Below, in pieces: positions 11,996 through 19,280 of a stretch of 64,000 nucleotides of DNA. Position numbers and translations under genes: made by a program. Every line of letters begins with the position of its first letter. Position 1 is the stretch's first letter. The notes beneath the pieces are model-generated. The model was not told the origin of the DNA. It was given only the letters and a program-made list of their open reading frames with translations, and ran no database searches. This stretch comes from [Mycobacterium] stephanolepidis (GTDB taxonomy: Bacteria; Actinomycetota; Actinomycetes; Mycobacteriales; Mycobacteriaceae): assembly GCF_002356335.1 (NCBI RefSeq), contig NZ_AP018165.1, positions 2,294,001 through 2,358,000 on the forward strand. The letters are read 5' to 3'.

Positions 11996-12559
11996 GTGGC
12001 GGACACACTTACCCAGGGTCAGAAGCTGGATTCGGGACAGAGCCTCACCTCGAACAACGGCGCGTACACGCTGACTCTGCAGGATGACGGCAACCTGGTT
12101 CTGGCCGATGGCGGTAGCCCCGTGTGGGCCTCCGACACCAGCGGGCACAGCGCGGGCCGCGCAGAGGTGCAGAGCGACGGAAACTTCGTGGTCTACGACA
12201 ACGGTGGCGGCGCGCTGTGGAGCAGCAACACCGAGGGCCGTTCGGACGTGAAGCTGGTTCTGCAGGACGACCGCAACCTGGTGCTCTACGCAGGCGCCGA
12301 CTCCGTGTGGTCCTCGGGCACCCAGACCGACACCCCGGTCGCCCCGGCCGAGTCCGTCGAGGTTGCTCCGGCCGCCGTGGAGGAGCCTGCTCCTGCCCCG
12401 GAGCCCCGCACCTACACGGTCGTGTCGGGTGACACCCTGTGGGCCATCGCCGAGCGCTTCTACGGCGACGGCAACCAGTACCAGAAGATCGCCGACGCGA
12501 GCGGCGTTGCCAACCCCGATCTGATTCAGCCGGGTCAGGTTCTGACCATCCCGGAGTAA
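11996..12559 (+). CDS. B-lectin (mannose-binding type) plus LysM protein
   Basis: 187 residues, GTG start with GAAAGGCG about 10 bases before it. Residues about 1-110 form a bulb-type lectin domain with three QxDxNxVxY-like sites: QDDGNLVLA, QSDGNFVVY and QDDRNLVLY; the first has Ala in place of Tyr. A Pro/Ala/Glu linker (about 115-138) leads to a C-terminal LysM domain (TYTVVSGDTLWAIAERFYG ... PGQVLTIPE) for peptidoglycan or chitin-like glycans. Mannose-binding lectins of this architecture are known in M. smegmatis. No signal peptide is visible, although both domains bind extracellular glycans. The gene stands alone between der and a convergent HNH gene. Confidence 0.88.
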   Translation: MADTLTQGQKLDSGQSLTSNNGAYTLTLQDDGNLVLADGGSPVWASDTSGHSAGRAEVQSDGNFVVYDNGGGALWSSNTEGRSDVKLVLQDDRNLVLYAGADSVWSSGTQTDTPVAPAESVEVAPAAVEEPAPAPEPRTYTVVSGDTLWAIAERFYGDGNQYQKIADASGVANPDLIQPGQVLTIPE

Positions 12560-12603
12560 TCGCACCGGCTCACGCAAGCGGCTCGAACTAAGCCTCTTGG
12601 CCC

Positions 12604-12641
12604 CATCGGCCCCGTCGGGTTAACCCCCGGCGGGGCCGATG
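12604..12641. terminator. bidirectional terminator hairpin
   Basis: CATCGGCCCCG and CGGGGCCGATG arms with additional inner G-C pairs lie between the lectin gene (+) and the convergent HNH gene (-). It is well placed to end both transcripts. There is no T-run, as is common in mycobacteria. Confidence 0.7.
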
Positions 12642-12646
12642 TCGTG

Positions 12647-14011
12647 TTACTCCCGTAGGTAGCCGTCCGGATGGTGGAACCAATTGACACGCGGCGAGCG
12701 CGCCGGATCGACATGCGCGGGTGGGATCCACCAGGTTCGACCGTCCGGCCCACGTACGGCTCGCCAGTGCTGGTCCTCGGCTCCCAGTAGCTTGTGATGC
12801 CCTTCGCAGCCCAGGGTGAGGGAGTCGATATCGGTGCTGCCGCCGTAAGCCCACTCGTCCATGTGGTGCACCTGGCAGTGATACGCAGGTTGATCGCAGC
12901 CCGGATACGTACAGCCACGATCCTTGGCGGTCAACACGATTCGCTGGTCCTCGGTGGCGATCCGTTTCGCCCGCCCTAGATGCAATGCACGACCGTCGTC
13001 ATCGAAGATGGCCAGATAATGATGGGCGTGACTGGCCATCCGGATCAGATCGGTGATCGGCACGAGTGAGCCTCCGCCGGTCACCGCGTTACCCGAAGCC
13101 GCCTCCAGCTCACGCAGCGTTGCGGTGACCACCGCGGTCACCGGCAATCCGCGGTGGCGGCCGAGCTCACTCGATGACAACACGGACCGGCAGACCGCCT
13201 TCAGTGCATCATGCCGGCGCTGCGCGACGGAACGGCCATCCCGCCGCGCCGCATCCACGTCCGAATCATCACCTACGCAAGGTGTTTCGTCATCGGGGTT
13301 GCACATGCCCGGTGCCGCGTACTTGGCGAAGATCGCGTCGAGATAAGAACGCAGCTCGGGGTCGAGGTCGAATGCCCCGGGCGTCATGAGGTCAACACCC
13401 TGACGCCCCATCCTGAACCCTCGCCGTCGGGCACGGTCGGCATCGCCGGTTAAGCTCCCGTCGGGATCGAGATAGGCCAGGAGTCTGTCCGCGGCCTTGC
13501 GGAGCTCGTCGGGTCGCAGCGTTCCCGCGAGCTCCGCCAGCTGCCTCTCAGTGGCCGCCCGGGTTACCGCATCGACGGCTCGGGGGAGTCGGTCCCAGAA
13601 CTGGCGGATAACCGCGATGTGATCACACCCGGCGGTGCCCGCCTGTTGCGCCATGGCGGTGGCCGCGAGTACCGGCTCGATCCGGTCACCGCTGAGCGCG
13701 ACCCTTGGAGCGAGTTCCGCGGCGTCCCGGATGCGCCGTCGGGCGTCGGAGCGGGTGATCCGAAGCGCATCGGCGAGGACGTCGGGCGGGTTGATGCCAC
13801 CGAACGCGCCCGGAACATGATCGGCCACAAGTTCATTGACAAGCCCGTGGGTGGCGGCGGGAATCCTGCGCACGAAGGCCTCTACCTCACGCAGAACGGC
13901 GAGACGGTCACCCTGTGTGAGAGTCTGCGGATCCAGTTCCGACAATGCGTCGAGGGCGCCGGCCAGCTCCGCGAGGACCTGGTCGGCCTCCACATCCAGT
14001 ATCGAACGCAT
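12647..14011 (-). CDS. 13E12-repeat family (DUF222) HNH endonuclease-like protein
   Basis: 454 residues from the ATG at 14011. The open frame reaches 14080, but those residues are not family-like and the SOS box covers this ATG. A long helical DUF222 domain is followed by a C-terminal HNH module: CTYPGC..., then HHMDEWAYGGSTDIDSL, then C-EGHHKLLG. The Cys, His and Asn/Asp pattern of HNH nucleases is present. M. tuberculosis REP13E12 proteins of this family are induced by DNA damage, and several have LexA sites. Nuclease activity is inferred from the motif. Copies of this family are often associated with mobile DNA, and here a tRNA gene lies 160 bp upstream. Confidence 0.88.
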   Translation of the reverse strand: MRSILDVEADQVLAELAGALDALSELDPQTLTQGDRLAVLREVEAFVRRIPAATHGLVNELVADHVPGAFGGINPPDVLADALRITRSDARRRIRDAAELAPRVALSGDRIEPVLAATAMAQQAGTAGCDHIAVIRQFWDRLPRAVDAVTRAATERQLAELAGTLRPDELRKAADRLLAYLDPDGSLTGDADRARRRGFRMGRQGVDLMTPGAFDLDPELRSYLDAIFAKYAAPGMCNPDDETPCVGDDSDVDAARRDGRSVAQRRHDALKAVCRSVLSSSELGRHRGLPVTAVVTATLRELEAASGNAVTGGGSLVPITDLIRMASHAHHYLAIFDDDGRALHLGRAKRIATEDQRIVLTAKDRGCTYPGCDQPAYHCQVHHMDEWAYGGSTDIDSLTLGCEGHHKLLGAEDQHWRAVRGPDGRTWWIPPAHVDPARSPRVNWFHHPDGYLRE

Positions 14012-14017
14012 GTTCGA
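14002..14017. promoter_or_regulatory. LexA (SOS) box across the HNH start codon
   Basis: TCGAAC GCAT GTTCGA is a perfect palindrome matching the mycobacterial LexA consensus TCGAAC-N4-GTTCGA. The ATG of the minus-strand HNH gene lies in the 4-base spacer, so repressor binding would cover the start of translation. That also implies a leaderless or near-leaderless transcript. Confidence 0.85.
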
Positions 14018-14173
14018 ATAATACGACGCCACTCCGACAGCCAGCCGACAAATGTTGCGGATGATTTTGTGGTGACACAAGTGGTTTCAGGAATCCGGGT
14101 TCGTTGACCGGAATCCGAGTTCAGGATCTTGCCAGACCTACGGTAGGCTTCCGTCTGCTGCTCATAGCGGCGG

Positions 14174-14247
<74 letters not shown>

Positions 14248-14251
14248 CAAC

Positions 14252-14280
14252 AAAAACCACCTGTTTACAGGTGGTTTTTT
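14252..14280 (+). terminator. intrinsic terminator of tRNA-Pro
   Basis: Arms AAAACCACCTG and CAGGTGGTTTT enclose TTTA and end in six T. This is a canonical Rho-independent terminator directly after the tRNA; it also faces the end of the convergent epimerase gene. Confidence 0.9.
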
Positions 14281-14281
14281 G

Positions 14282-15250
14282 TCATCCCAGGAGCCCTTGG
14301 CTCTCTAGCCAGGTTCGGGTCGCTTGCATGCCGGATTCGAGAGTGAACTGGGGCCTGAATCCCAGAACGCTCTGCGCTTTGGCAATCGAGTAGGTTCCGG
14401 TCCTGGTGAGGTATCGCACGGAGGCGGCGTTGGCTTCAGTTGTTCTGCCTGACAGCGCGAGAATGGACGACTTCGCTCTGGCCAAGCCAACCGCAGCGGC
14501 GGTCGGCAGCACCAGGGGGCCGCGCTTACCGAGCATGCGGTAGTAGTGGCCGAAGAACTCTGCGCAGGTAACCCCAACGCCTCCGGAGATGGTGAAGACC
14601 TGGCCGCTTGCCGCATCGCATGTAGCCACGCTCGTGATGCCTTCGATGATGTCATCGATGTAGATCGGCGAAAAGATCCCCTTTCCCATCGCCGGCAACA
14701 CGAATTGGTTACCGCGGATCATCTCTAGGGGCAGTAGTGTCCACGGCCGGGATCCAGGCCCGTAGATATCACCTGGACGTACGATCCGCGCATCTATCCG
14801 GTGGGCCGCGTGAGCCTGTAGTACCACTTGTTCGCTTGCGATCTTGGTGTCAACGTACGTGTTCCCGTCGGTTCGGACGGGGTGATCTTCGGTGACCATG
14901 CCGGGAAAGTCGACGTCCGAGAACGCCCGAACCGACGATAGGTGTATGAACACCGCCCCCGGTGACGTTGCATCGATAACCTTTTTCGTCCCAAGTACAT
15001 TGATGCGCCAGGCAGCGTCGGCTGCCGCGGTGTTCGACACTATTGCTGCGGTGTGGAAGATCGCATCCGCCGTCGCGGCGTCGGCTATCCACGGCCCCTC
15101 AACGTTGATGTCTCCGGCGCGGACGCCGTGTGCGGGGTCCGCCACCAGATCGACACCGCGGATTTCCCAACCCAAGGCGCGAAGGTGCCGCGAGAGTGCG
15201 CGGCCCACGAATCCGTTTGCGCCGGTGATAAACGCGCGTTGAGTCGTCAC
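14282..15250 (-). CDS. NAD-dependent epimerase/dehydratase (extended SDR)
   Basis: 322 residues from the GTG at 15250 (TTQRAFITGANGFVGRAL). An alternative GTG at 15304 would add 18 unconserved residues; GGGGAG abuts the chosen GTG without the usual spacing, so the start is uncertain. The Rossmann motif GANGFVG is at about 9-15, with catalytic serine region HLSSVRAFS and the YxxxK motif present as YVDTKIASEQ. The C-terminal part has PIYIDDIIEG, typical of nucleotide-sugar or 3-beta-hydroxysteroid type SDRs. Substrate unknown. It runs convergent to tRNA-Pro and heads away from the PII relic. Confidence 0.85.
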   Translation of the reverse strand: MTTQRAFITGANGFVGRALSRHLRALGWEIRGVDLVADPAHGVRAGDINVEGPWIADAATADAIFHTAAIVSNTAAADAAWRINVLGTKKVIDATSPGAVFIHLSSVRAFSDVDFPGMVTEDHPVRTDGNTYVDTKIASEQVVLQAHAAHRIDARIVRPGDIYGPGSRPWTLLPLEMIRGNQFVLPAMGKGIFSPIYIDDIIEGITSVATCDAASGQVFTISGGVGVTCAEFFGHYYRMLGKRGPLVLPTAAAVGLARAKSSILALSGRTTEANAASVRYLTRTGTYSIAKAQSVLGFRPQFTLESGMQATRTWLESQGLLG

Positions 15251-15328
15251 CTCCCCATCAGTATCAAACAGCGGTACTGGGGGCAAACAGGAGTCCGTCT
15301 CCACGCGCCAGGTTGCGGACGTGCCCGG

Positions 15329-15499
<171 letters not shown>

Positions 15500-15614
15500 C
15501 TACGCATTCTGCTGTTGATGTACGCGAAACATGCCGGCCATTGGTTGTCCTTAACGTAGCCACGTTGGTCGCTCGCTAATCAGCTGCGGGCACGTCACGG
15601 CGATAGGAAGTCAA

Positions 15615-15715
15615 TTGAGCGGAAATGCTGTTCGGCTGCAGGCGATCAACAATGTCGAGGCCTACGTGCCTCCGGCAATAAGCTTCGTGGTCGGCGAAGA
15701 ACCGGGTGAAGTGTT
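15615..15715 (+). pseudogene. 5' fragment of the IS-interrupted type III glutamine synthetase
   Basis: TTG at 15615 with AGGAAG 4 bases upstream opens a frame MSGNAVRLQAINNVEAYVPP..., the typical start of type III glutamine synthetases. It is cut in codon 34 by the IS. Removing the IS and one copy of the GTT duplication joins it in frame to 16996-19069 and rebuilds a 724-residue protein, the usual length for the family. Confidence 0.85.
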
Positions 15716-15740
15716 GGGTCTGGTGCACGGATAGGTGACA
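15716..15740. repeat. left terminal inverted repeat of the IS
   Basis: Begins GGGTCTG and contains TGCACGGATAGGTGACA. It matches the reverse complement of the right end except at base 8 (G versus C). Confidence 0.9.
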
Positions 15741-15785
15741 ACTGAGATGGCTTGCCCTGTGGGGTGGGCCTGGAAGGATGTCGCT

Positions 15786-16091
15786 GTGCCGAAGCCGTTT
15801 CCTGCAGAGTTCCGTGCCGATGTGGTGCGAATTGCCCGTGATCGCGATGCTGGTGTGACGTTGGAGCAGGTCGCTGCTGATTTCGGTATTCACCCGATGA
15901 CGCTGTCGAAATGGATACGCCAATCCGATGTCGATGAGGGGGTTCGCCCTGGTGTGACCGCCACTGAGTCCGCCGAGAACCGCGAACTCAAGAAGCGAGT
16001 CCGGTTGCTGGAGCAGGAAAATGAGGTGTTGCGGCGGGCGGCGGCCTATTTGTCGCAGGCCAACCTCAAGCTGGGTCAGTCCCCAAAATGA
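15786..16091 (+). CDS. IS3-family transposase OrfA
   Basis: 101 residues from the GTG at 15786, which has GGAAGG at a normal distance. The frame is open back to 15735, but that codon lies inside the terminal repeat. The helix-turn-helix domain (FPAEFRADVVRIAR ... LEQVAADFGIHPMTLSKWIRQ) is followed by a leucine-zipper-like coil (NRELKKRVRLLEQENEVLRRAAAYL), as in IS3 OrfA. It binds the IS ends. The stop overlaps the OrfB start as ATGA. Confidence 0.92.
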   Translation: MPKPFPAEFRADVVRIARDRDAGVTLEQVAADFGIHPMTLSKWIRQSDVDEGVRPGVTATESAENRELKKRVRLLEQENEVLRRAAAYLSQANLKLGQSPK

Positions 16092-16963
16092 TGTACCCGC
16101 TCGTTCGTGAGCTGGCCGCCGACGGTGTTCCCGTCACGGTGACGTGCCGGGTCCTCAAAATCGCTCGTCAGCCATTTTATCGCTGGTGTGCTGGCCCGGT
16201 CACTGGAACTGAGTGGGTGCAAGCGTCAGTGACGAACGCGGTCTATGACGCCCACCGTGATGACCCCGAGTTCGGCTACCGATTCCTCGCTGATGAAGTC
16301 CGGGCCGCGGGAATCGCTGTGTCTGACCGGACGGTGTGGAAACGCTGCCGCGAGAACCGCTGGTGGTCGGCATTCGGCAAGAAACGCAGCCGTGTCGGCA
16401 AGAAACCAGGCCCACCTGTTCACAACGATCTGGTATGCCGCAATTTCACCGCAACCACCCCAAACATGTTGTGGTTGACCGATATCACCGAACACCGGAC
16501 CAGCGAAGGCAAGCTCTATCTGTGCGCGATCAAGGACGTGTTCTCCAACCGCATCGTCGGCTATTCCATCAGTAACCGCATGAAAGCTGCCCTAGCGGTG
16601 ACCGCGCTCAACAATGCGGTGGCCCGCCGTGGCGATGTGAGTGGGTGCATCGTCCACAGCGACCGGGGCAGCCAATTTCGGTCCCGAAAATTCGTGCATA
16701 CCCTCAACCGGCACAACATGATTGGCTCCATGGGCCGGATTGGCGCCGCCGGTGATAACGCCGCGATGGAGTCCTTCTTTTCCCTGCTGCAAAAGAACGT
16801 CCTGAATCGGCGCCGATGGAACACCCGCGACGAACTACGGACAGCGATCGTGACCTGGATCGAACGCACCTACCACCGCCGCCGACGCCAACCCGCCCTC
16901 GGCAAGTTGACCCCCATCGAATACGAGACCATCATGACCACACCGGCCAATCAGGCCGCCTAA
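16088..16963 (+). CDS. IS3-family transposase OrfB (DDE integrase fold)
   Basis: 291 residues in the -1 frame relative to OrfA, starting at its own ATG, which overlaps the OrfA stop (ATGA). It has an N-terminal HTH_21-like helical part and an rve catalytic core. DDE residues: D in LWLTDITEH (about 128), D in CIVHSDRGSQF (about 194) and E in GDNAAMESFFSLLQKNVL (about 230). All are intact, so the element is probably active. Translation may be by reinitiation rather than, or as well as, the frameshift common in IS3 elements. Confidence 0.94.
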   Translation: MMYPLVRELAADGVPVTVTCRVLKIARQPFYRWCAGPVTGTEWVQASVTNAVYDAHRDDPEFGYRFLADEVRAAGIAVSDRTVWKRCRENRWWSAFGKKRSRVGKKPGPPVHNDLVCRNFTATTPNMLWLTDITEHRTSEGKLYLCAIKDVFSNRIVGYSISNRMKAALAVTALNNAVARRGDVSGCIVHSDRGSQFRSRKFVHTLNRHNMIGSMGRIGAAGDNAAMESFFSLLQKNVLNRRRWNTRDELRTAIVTWIERTYHRRRRQPALGKLTPIEYETIMTTPANQAA

Positions 16964-16967
16964 AGAC

Positions 16968-16992
16968 TGTCACCTATCCGTGCAGCAGACCC
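16968..16992. repeat. right terminal inverted repeat of the IS
   Basis: TGTCACCTATCCGTGCA followed by GCAGACCC, complementary to the left end with one mismatch. Followed by the GTT target duplication. Confidence 0.9.
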
Positions 16993-17023
16993 GTTCGGCG
17001 CGAACGTCTTTAGCAAGGCCGTC

Positions 17024-19069
17024 ATGCAACAGCGGCTTCCTAAATCGGTCTACAAGTCGGTGACCGCCACCATCGAGCAGGGCGCCAAGCTGGACCCGGC
17101 CGTGGCCGATGCCGTCGCCTCAGCGATGAAGGACTGGGCACTTGAGAAGGGTGCGACGCACTACGCGCACGTCTTCTACCCGTTGACCGGTCTGACCGCG
17201 GAAAAGCACGACAGCTTTCTTGAACCAGTCAGTGATGGCGCGACTCTGGCCGAGTTCGCAGGCAAGACCCTGATCCAGGGCGAGCCGGACGCGTCCAGTT
17301 TTCCCAGCGGCGGCCTGCGTAACACCTTTGAGGCCCGGGGGTACACGGGCTGGGATGTCACCAGCCCCGCGTACATCCTCGAAAACCCCAACGGCAACAC
17401 GCTGTGCATCCCGACTGTGTTCGTGTCGATGACCGGTGAGGCTCTGGATCACAAGACCCCGCTGCTGCGCAGTCAGCAGGCGATGGGGGAGCATGCCGAG
17501 CGCATTCTTAAACTGTTCGGCCACAGCAACTTTGATCACATCGTGTCATTCTGCGGTCCGGAGCAGGAGTATTTTCTGGTGGACCGTCACTTCTTCCTGG
17601 CCCGCCCGGATCTGATCAACGCGGGCCGCACTCTGTTTGGCGCCAAGCCGCCGAAGGGGCAGGAGTTCGACGACCACTACTTCGGAGCGGTGCCTGAGCG
17701 TGTTCTCGGTTTCATGATGGATACCGAGCGTGAGCTGTTCAAGCTCGGCATCCCGGCTAAGACCCGGCATAACGAGGTTGCGCCCGGGCAGTTCGAGATC
17801 GCTCCGATGTTCGAACGGGCCAACATCGCTTCGGACCATCAGCAGTTACTCATGACGACGTTCAAGACGATCGCCAAGAAGCACGGGATGGAGTGCCTGT
17901 TCCACGAGAAGCCCTTCGCCGGTGTTAACGGTTCCGGCAAGCATGTCAACTTCTCGTTGGGGAACTCGCAGTTCGGCAGCCTGCTGGTGCCGGGCGACAC
18001 ACCGCACGAGAACGCGCAGTTCCTGGTCTTCTGCGCTGCGGTAATCCGGGCCGTGCATAAATTCGGGGGGCTGCTGCGGGTTTCAGTGGCATCGGCGACC
18101 AATGATCACCGTCTCGGTGCGAACGAGGCTCCGCCGGCCATTATTTCGATCTTCCTCGGCGATCAGCTGGCCGATGTCTTCGAGCAGATTGCCAAGGGTG
18201 CGGCGACGTCATCAAAAGGCAAGGGCAGCATGATTATCGGCGTCGATACATTGCCGGTCCTGCCTACCGATCCAGGCGACCGCAACCGCACCAGCCCCTT
18301 TGCGTTCACCGGGAACCGTTTCGAATTTCGTGCCCCCGGCTCGATGCAGACCGTGGCCGCACCGATGGTCACGATCAACACGATCATGGCTGAATCGCTG
18401 GACTACATTGCGACCGTATTGGAGAAGGAAGTCGCCGACGGCACCGACTTCGACCAGGCTGTGCAGCAGCTCCTCACCGACATCATCACCGAACACGGTG
18501 CCGTGGTGTTCAACGGAGACGGCTACTCGGAGGAGTGGCAGACTGAGGCGGCCGTTCGTGGGCTGCCGAATCTGAAGACCACCCTGGACGCGCTGCCCGA
18601 GCTGATCAAGCCGGACGCCCTCGAACTGTTCGACAAATACAAGGTATTCAACGATCGCGAGATGCACAGCCGCTACGAGATCGGCCTTGAGCAGTACGCA
18701 CTGACCATTCACGTCGAGGCGAAGCTCTCCTTGGAGCTAGGTTCGACGGTGGTGCTGCCCGCGGCGGTGCGGTATCAGACCGAGATCGCGCAGAATGTCG
18801 CCGCATTGAAGGCCGCCGGAGTTGAACCCAGCACCACCCTGCTGGAGGACGTGTCGGCTCCGATCTCCGATCTGGTCAATGCGCTCGCCGATCTGAAAAA
18901 GGGTGTCGAGAGTGATTTCGCGACCACCGCGCTGGAAGAGGCAGAGCACGCGCAGAGCCTGCTGCCCGCCATGGATGCGGTGCGTGCTGCTGCCGACAAG
19001 CTCGAGGGGATAGTGGCCGACGACCTGTGGCCGCTGCCGACGTACCAGGAGATGCTCTACATCCTGTAA
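17024..19069 (+). CDS. Type III glutamine synthetase, N-terminus cut off by the IS
   Basis: Makes glutamine from glutamate, ammonia and ATP. This open frame of 681 codons begins at what would be Met44 of the intact protein; the original frame continues upstream through [12 protein letters not shown] to the IS edge. The catalytic regions remain: [55 protein letters not shown] and [20 protein letters not shown], which is typical of GSIII (GlnN-like, about 725 residues). The 5' 34 codons lie before the IS at 15615. Expression now needs a promoter and start within or after the IS, and loss of the N-terminal segment probably inactivates or alters the dodecamer. Treated as a disrupted gene with a largely intact 3' part. 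Confidence 0.88.
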   Translation: MQQRLPKSVYKSVTATIEQGAKLDPAVADAVASAMKDWALEKGATHYAHVFYPLTGLTAEKHDSFLEPVSDGATLAEFAGKTLIQGEPDASSFPSGGLRNTFEARGYTGWDVTSPAYILENPNGNTLCIPTVFVSMTGEALDHKTPLLRSQQAMGEHAERILKLFGHSNFDHIVSFCGPEQEYFLVDRHFFLARPDLINAGRTLFGAKPPKGQEFDDHYFGAVPERVLGFMMDTERELFKLGIPAKTRHNEVAPGQFEIAPMFERANIASDHQQLLMTTFKTIAKKHGMECLFHEKPFAGVNGSGKHVNFSLGNSQFGSLLVPGDTPHENAQFLVFCAAVIRAVHKFGGLLRVSVASATNDHRLGANEAPPAIISIFLGDQLADVFEQIAKGAATSSKGKGSMIIGVDTLPVLPTDPGDRNRTSPFAFTGNRFEFRAPGSMQTVAAPMVTINTIMAESLDYIATVLEKEVADGTDFDQAVQQLLTDIITEHGAVVFNGDGYSEEWQTEAAVRGLPNLKTTLDALPELIKPDALELFDKYKVFNDREMHSRYEIGLEQYALTIHVEAKLSLELGSTVVLPAAVRYQTEIAQNVAALKAAGVEPSTTLLEDVSAPISDLVNALADLKKGVESDFATTALEEAEHAQSLLPAMDAVRAAADKLEGIVADDLWPLPTYQEMLYIL

Positions 19070-19280
19070 GGCCAGTGCCGACCGGCGGCCAATACACCGC
19101 GATTCCTTGTTCATCCGTTGGTGTCCAAAGGGTTAGTCGCCAGCGAGGGAAAGTCGGCCGCCGAGTTGCGGGCCGAAACCTGTCACCCCTCTATGCGTTC
19201 TCACCAATCTTGGTCAGAGTCCGCTCTCGCTCTGTCACACTGATCAGTCGTCGAGCTGGGCTGTCGAAGGGACGCCGAGG

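Larger units (their letters stand above)
15716..16992 (+). mobile_element. IS3-family insertion sequence (1277 bp)
   Basis: Bounded by 25-bp imperfect terminal inverted repeats (15716-15740 and 16968-16992, one mismatch) and by a 3-bp target duplication GTT (15713-15715 and 16993-16995). It contains two overlapping genes for an HTH protein and a DDE integrase-type transposase. The intact ends, intact genes and exact in-frame rejoining of the flanking gene indicate a recent insertion. The IS name cannot be assigned without a database. Confidence 0.92.

Noticed and set aside
15724..16984. IS ends placed at TGCACGG ... CCGTGCA
   Set aside because: The inverted repeat continues outward (GGGTCTG), and only the longer ends (15716-16992) give a matching 3-bp duplication and an in-frame rejoined GSIII.
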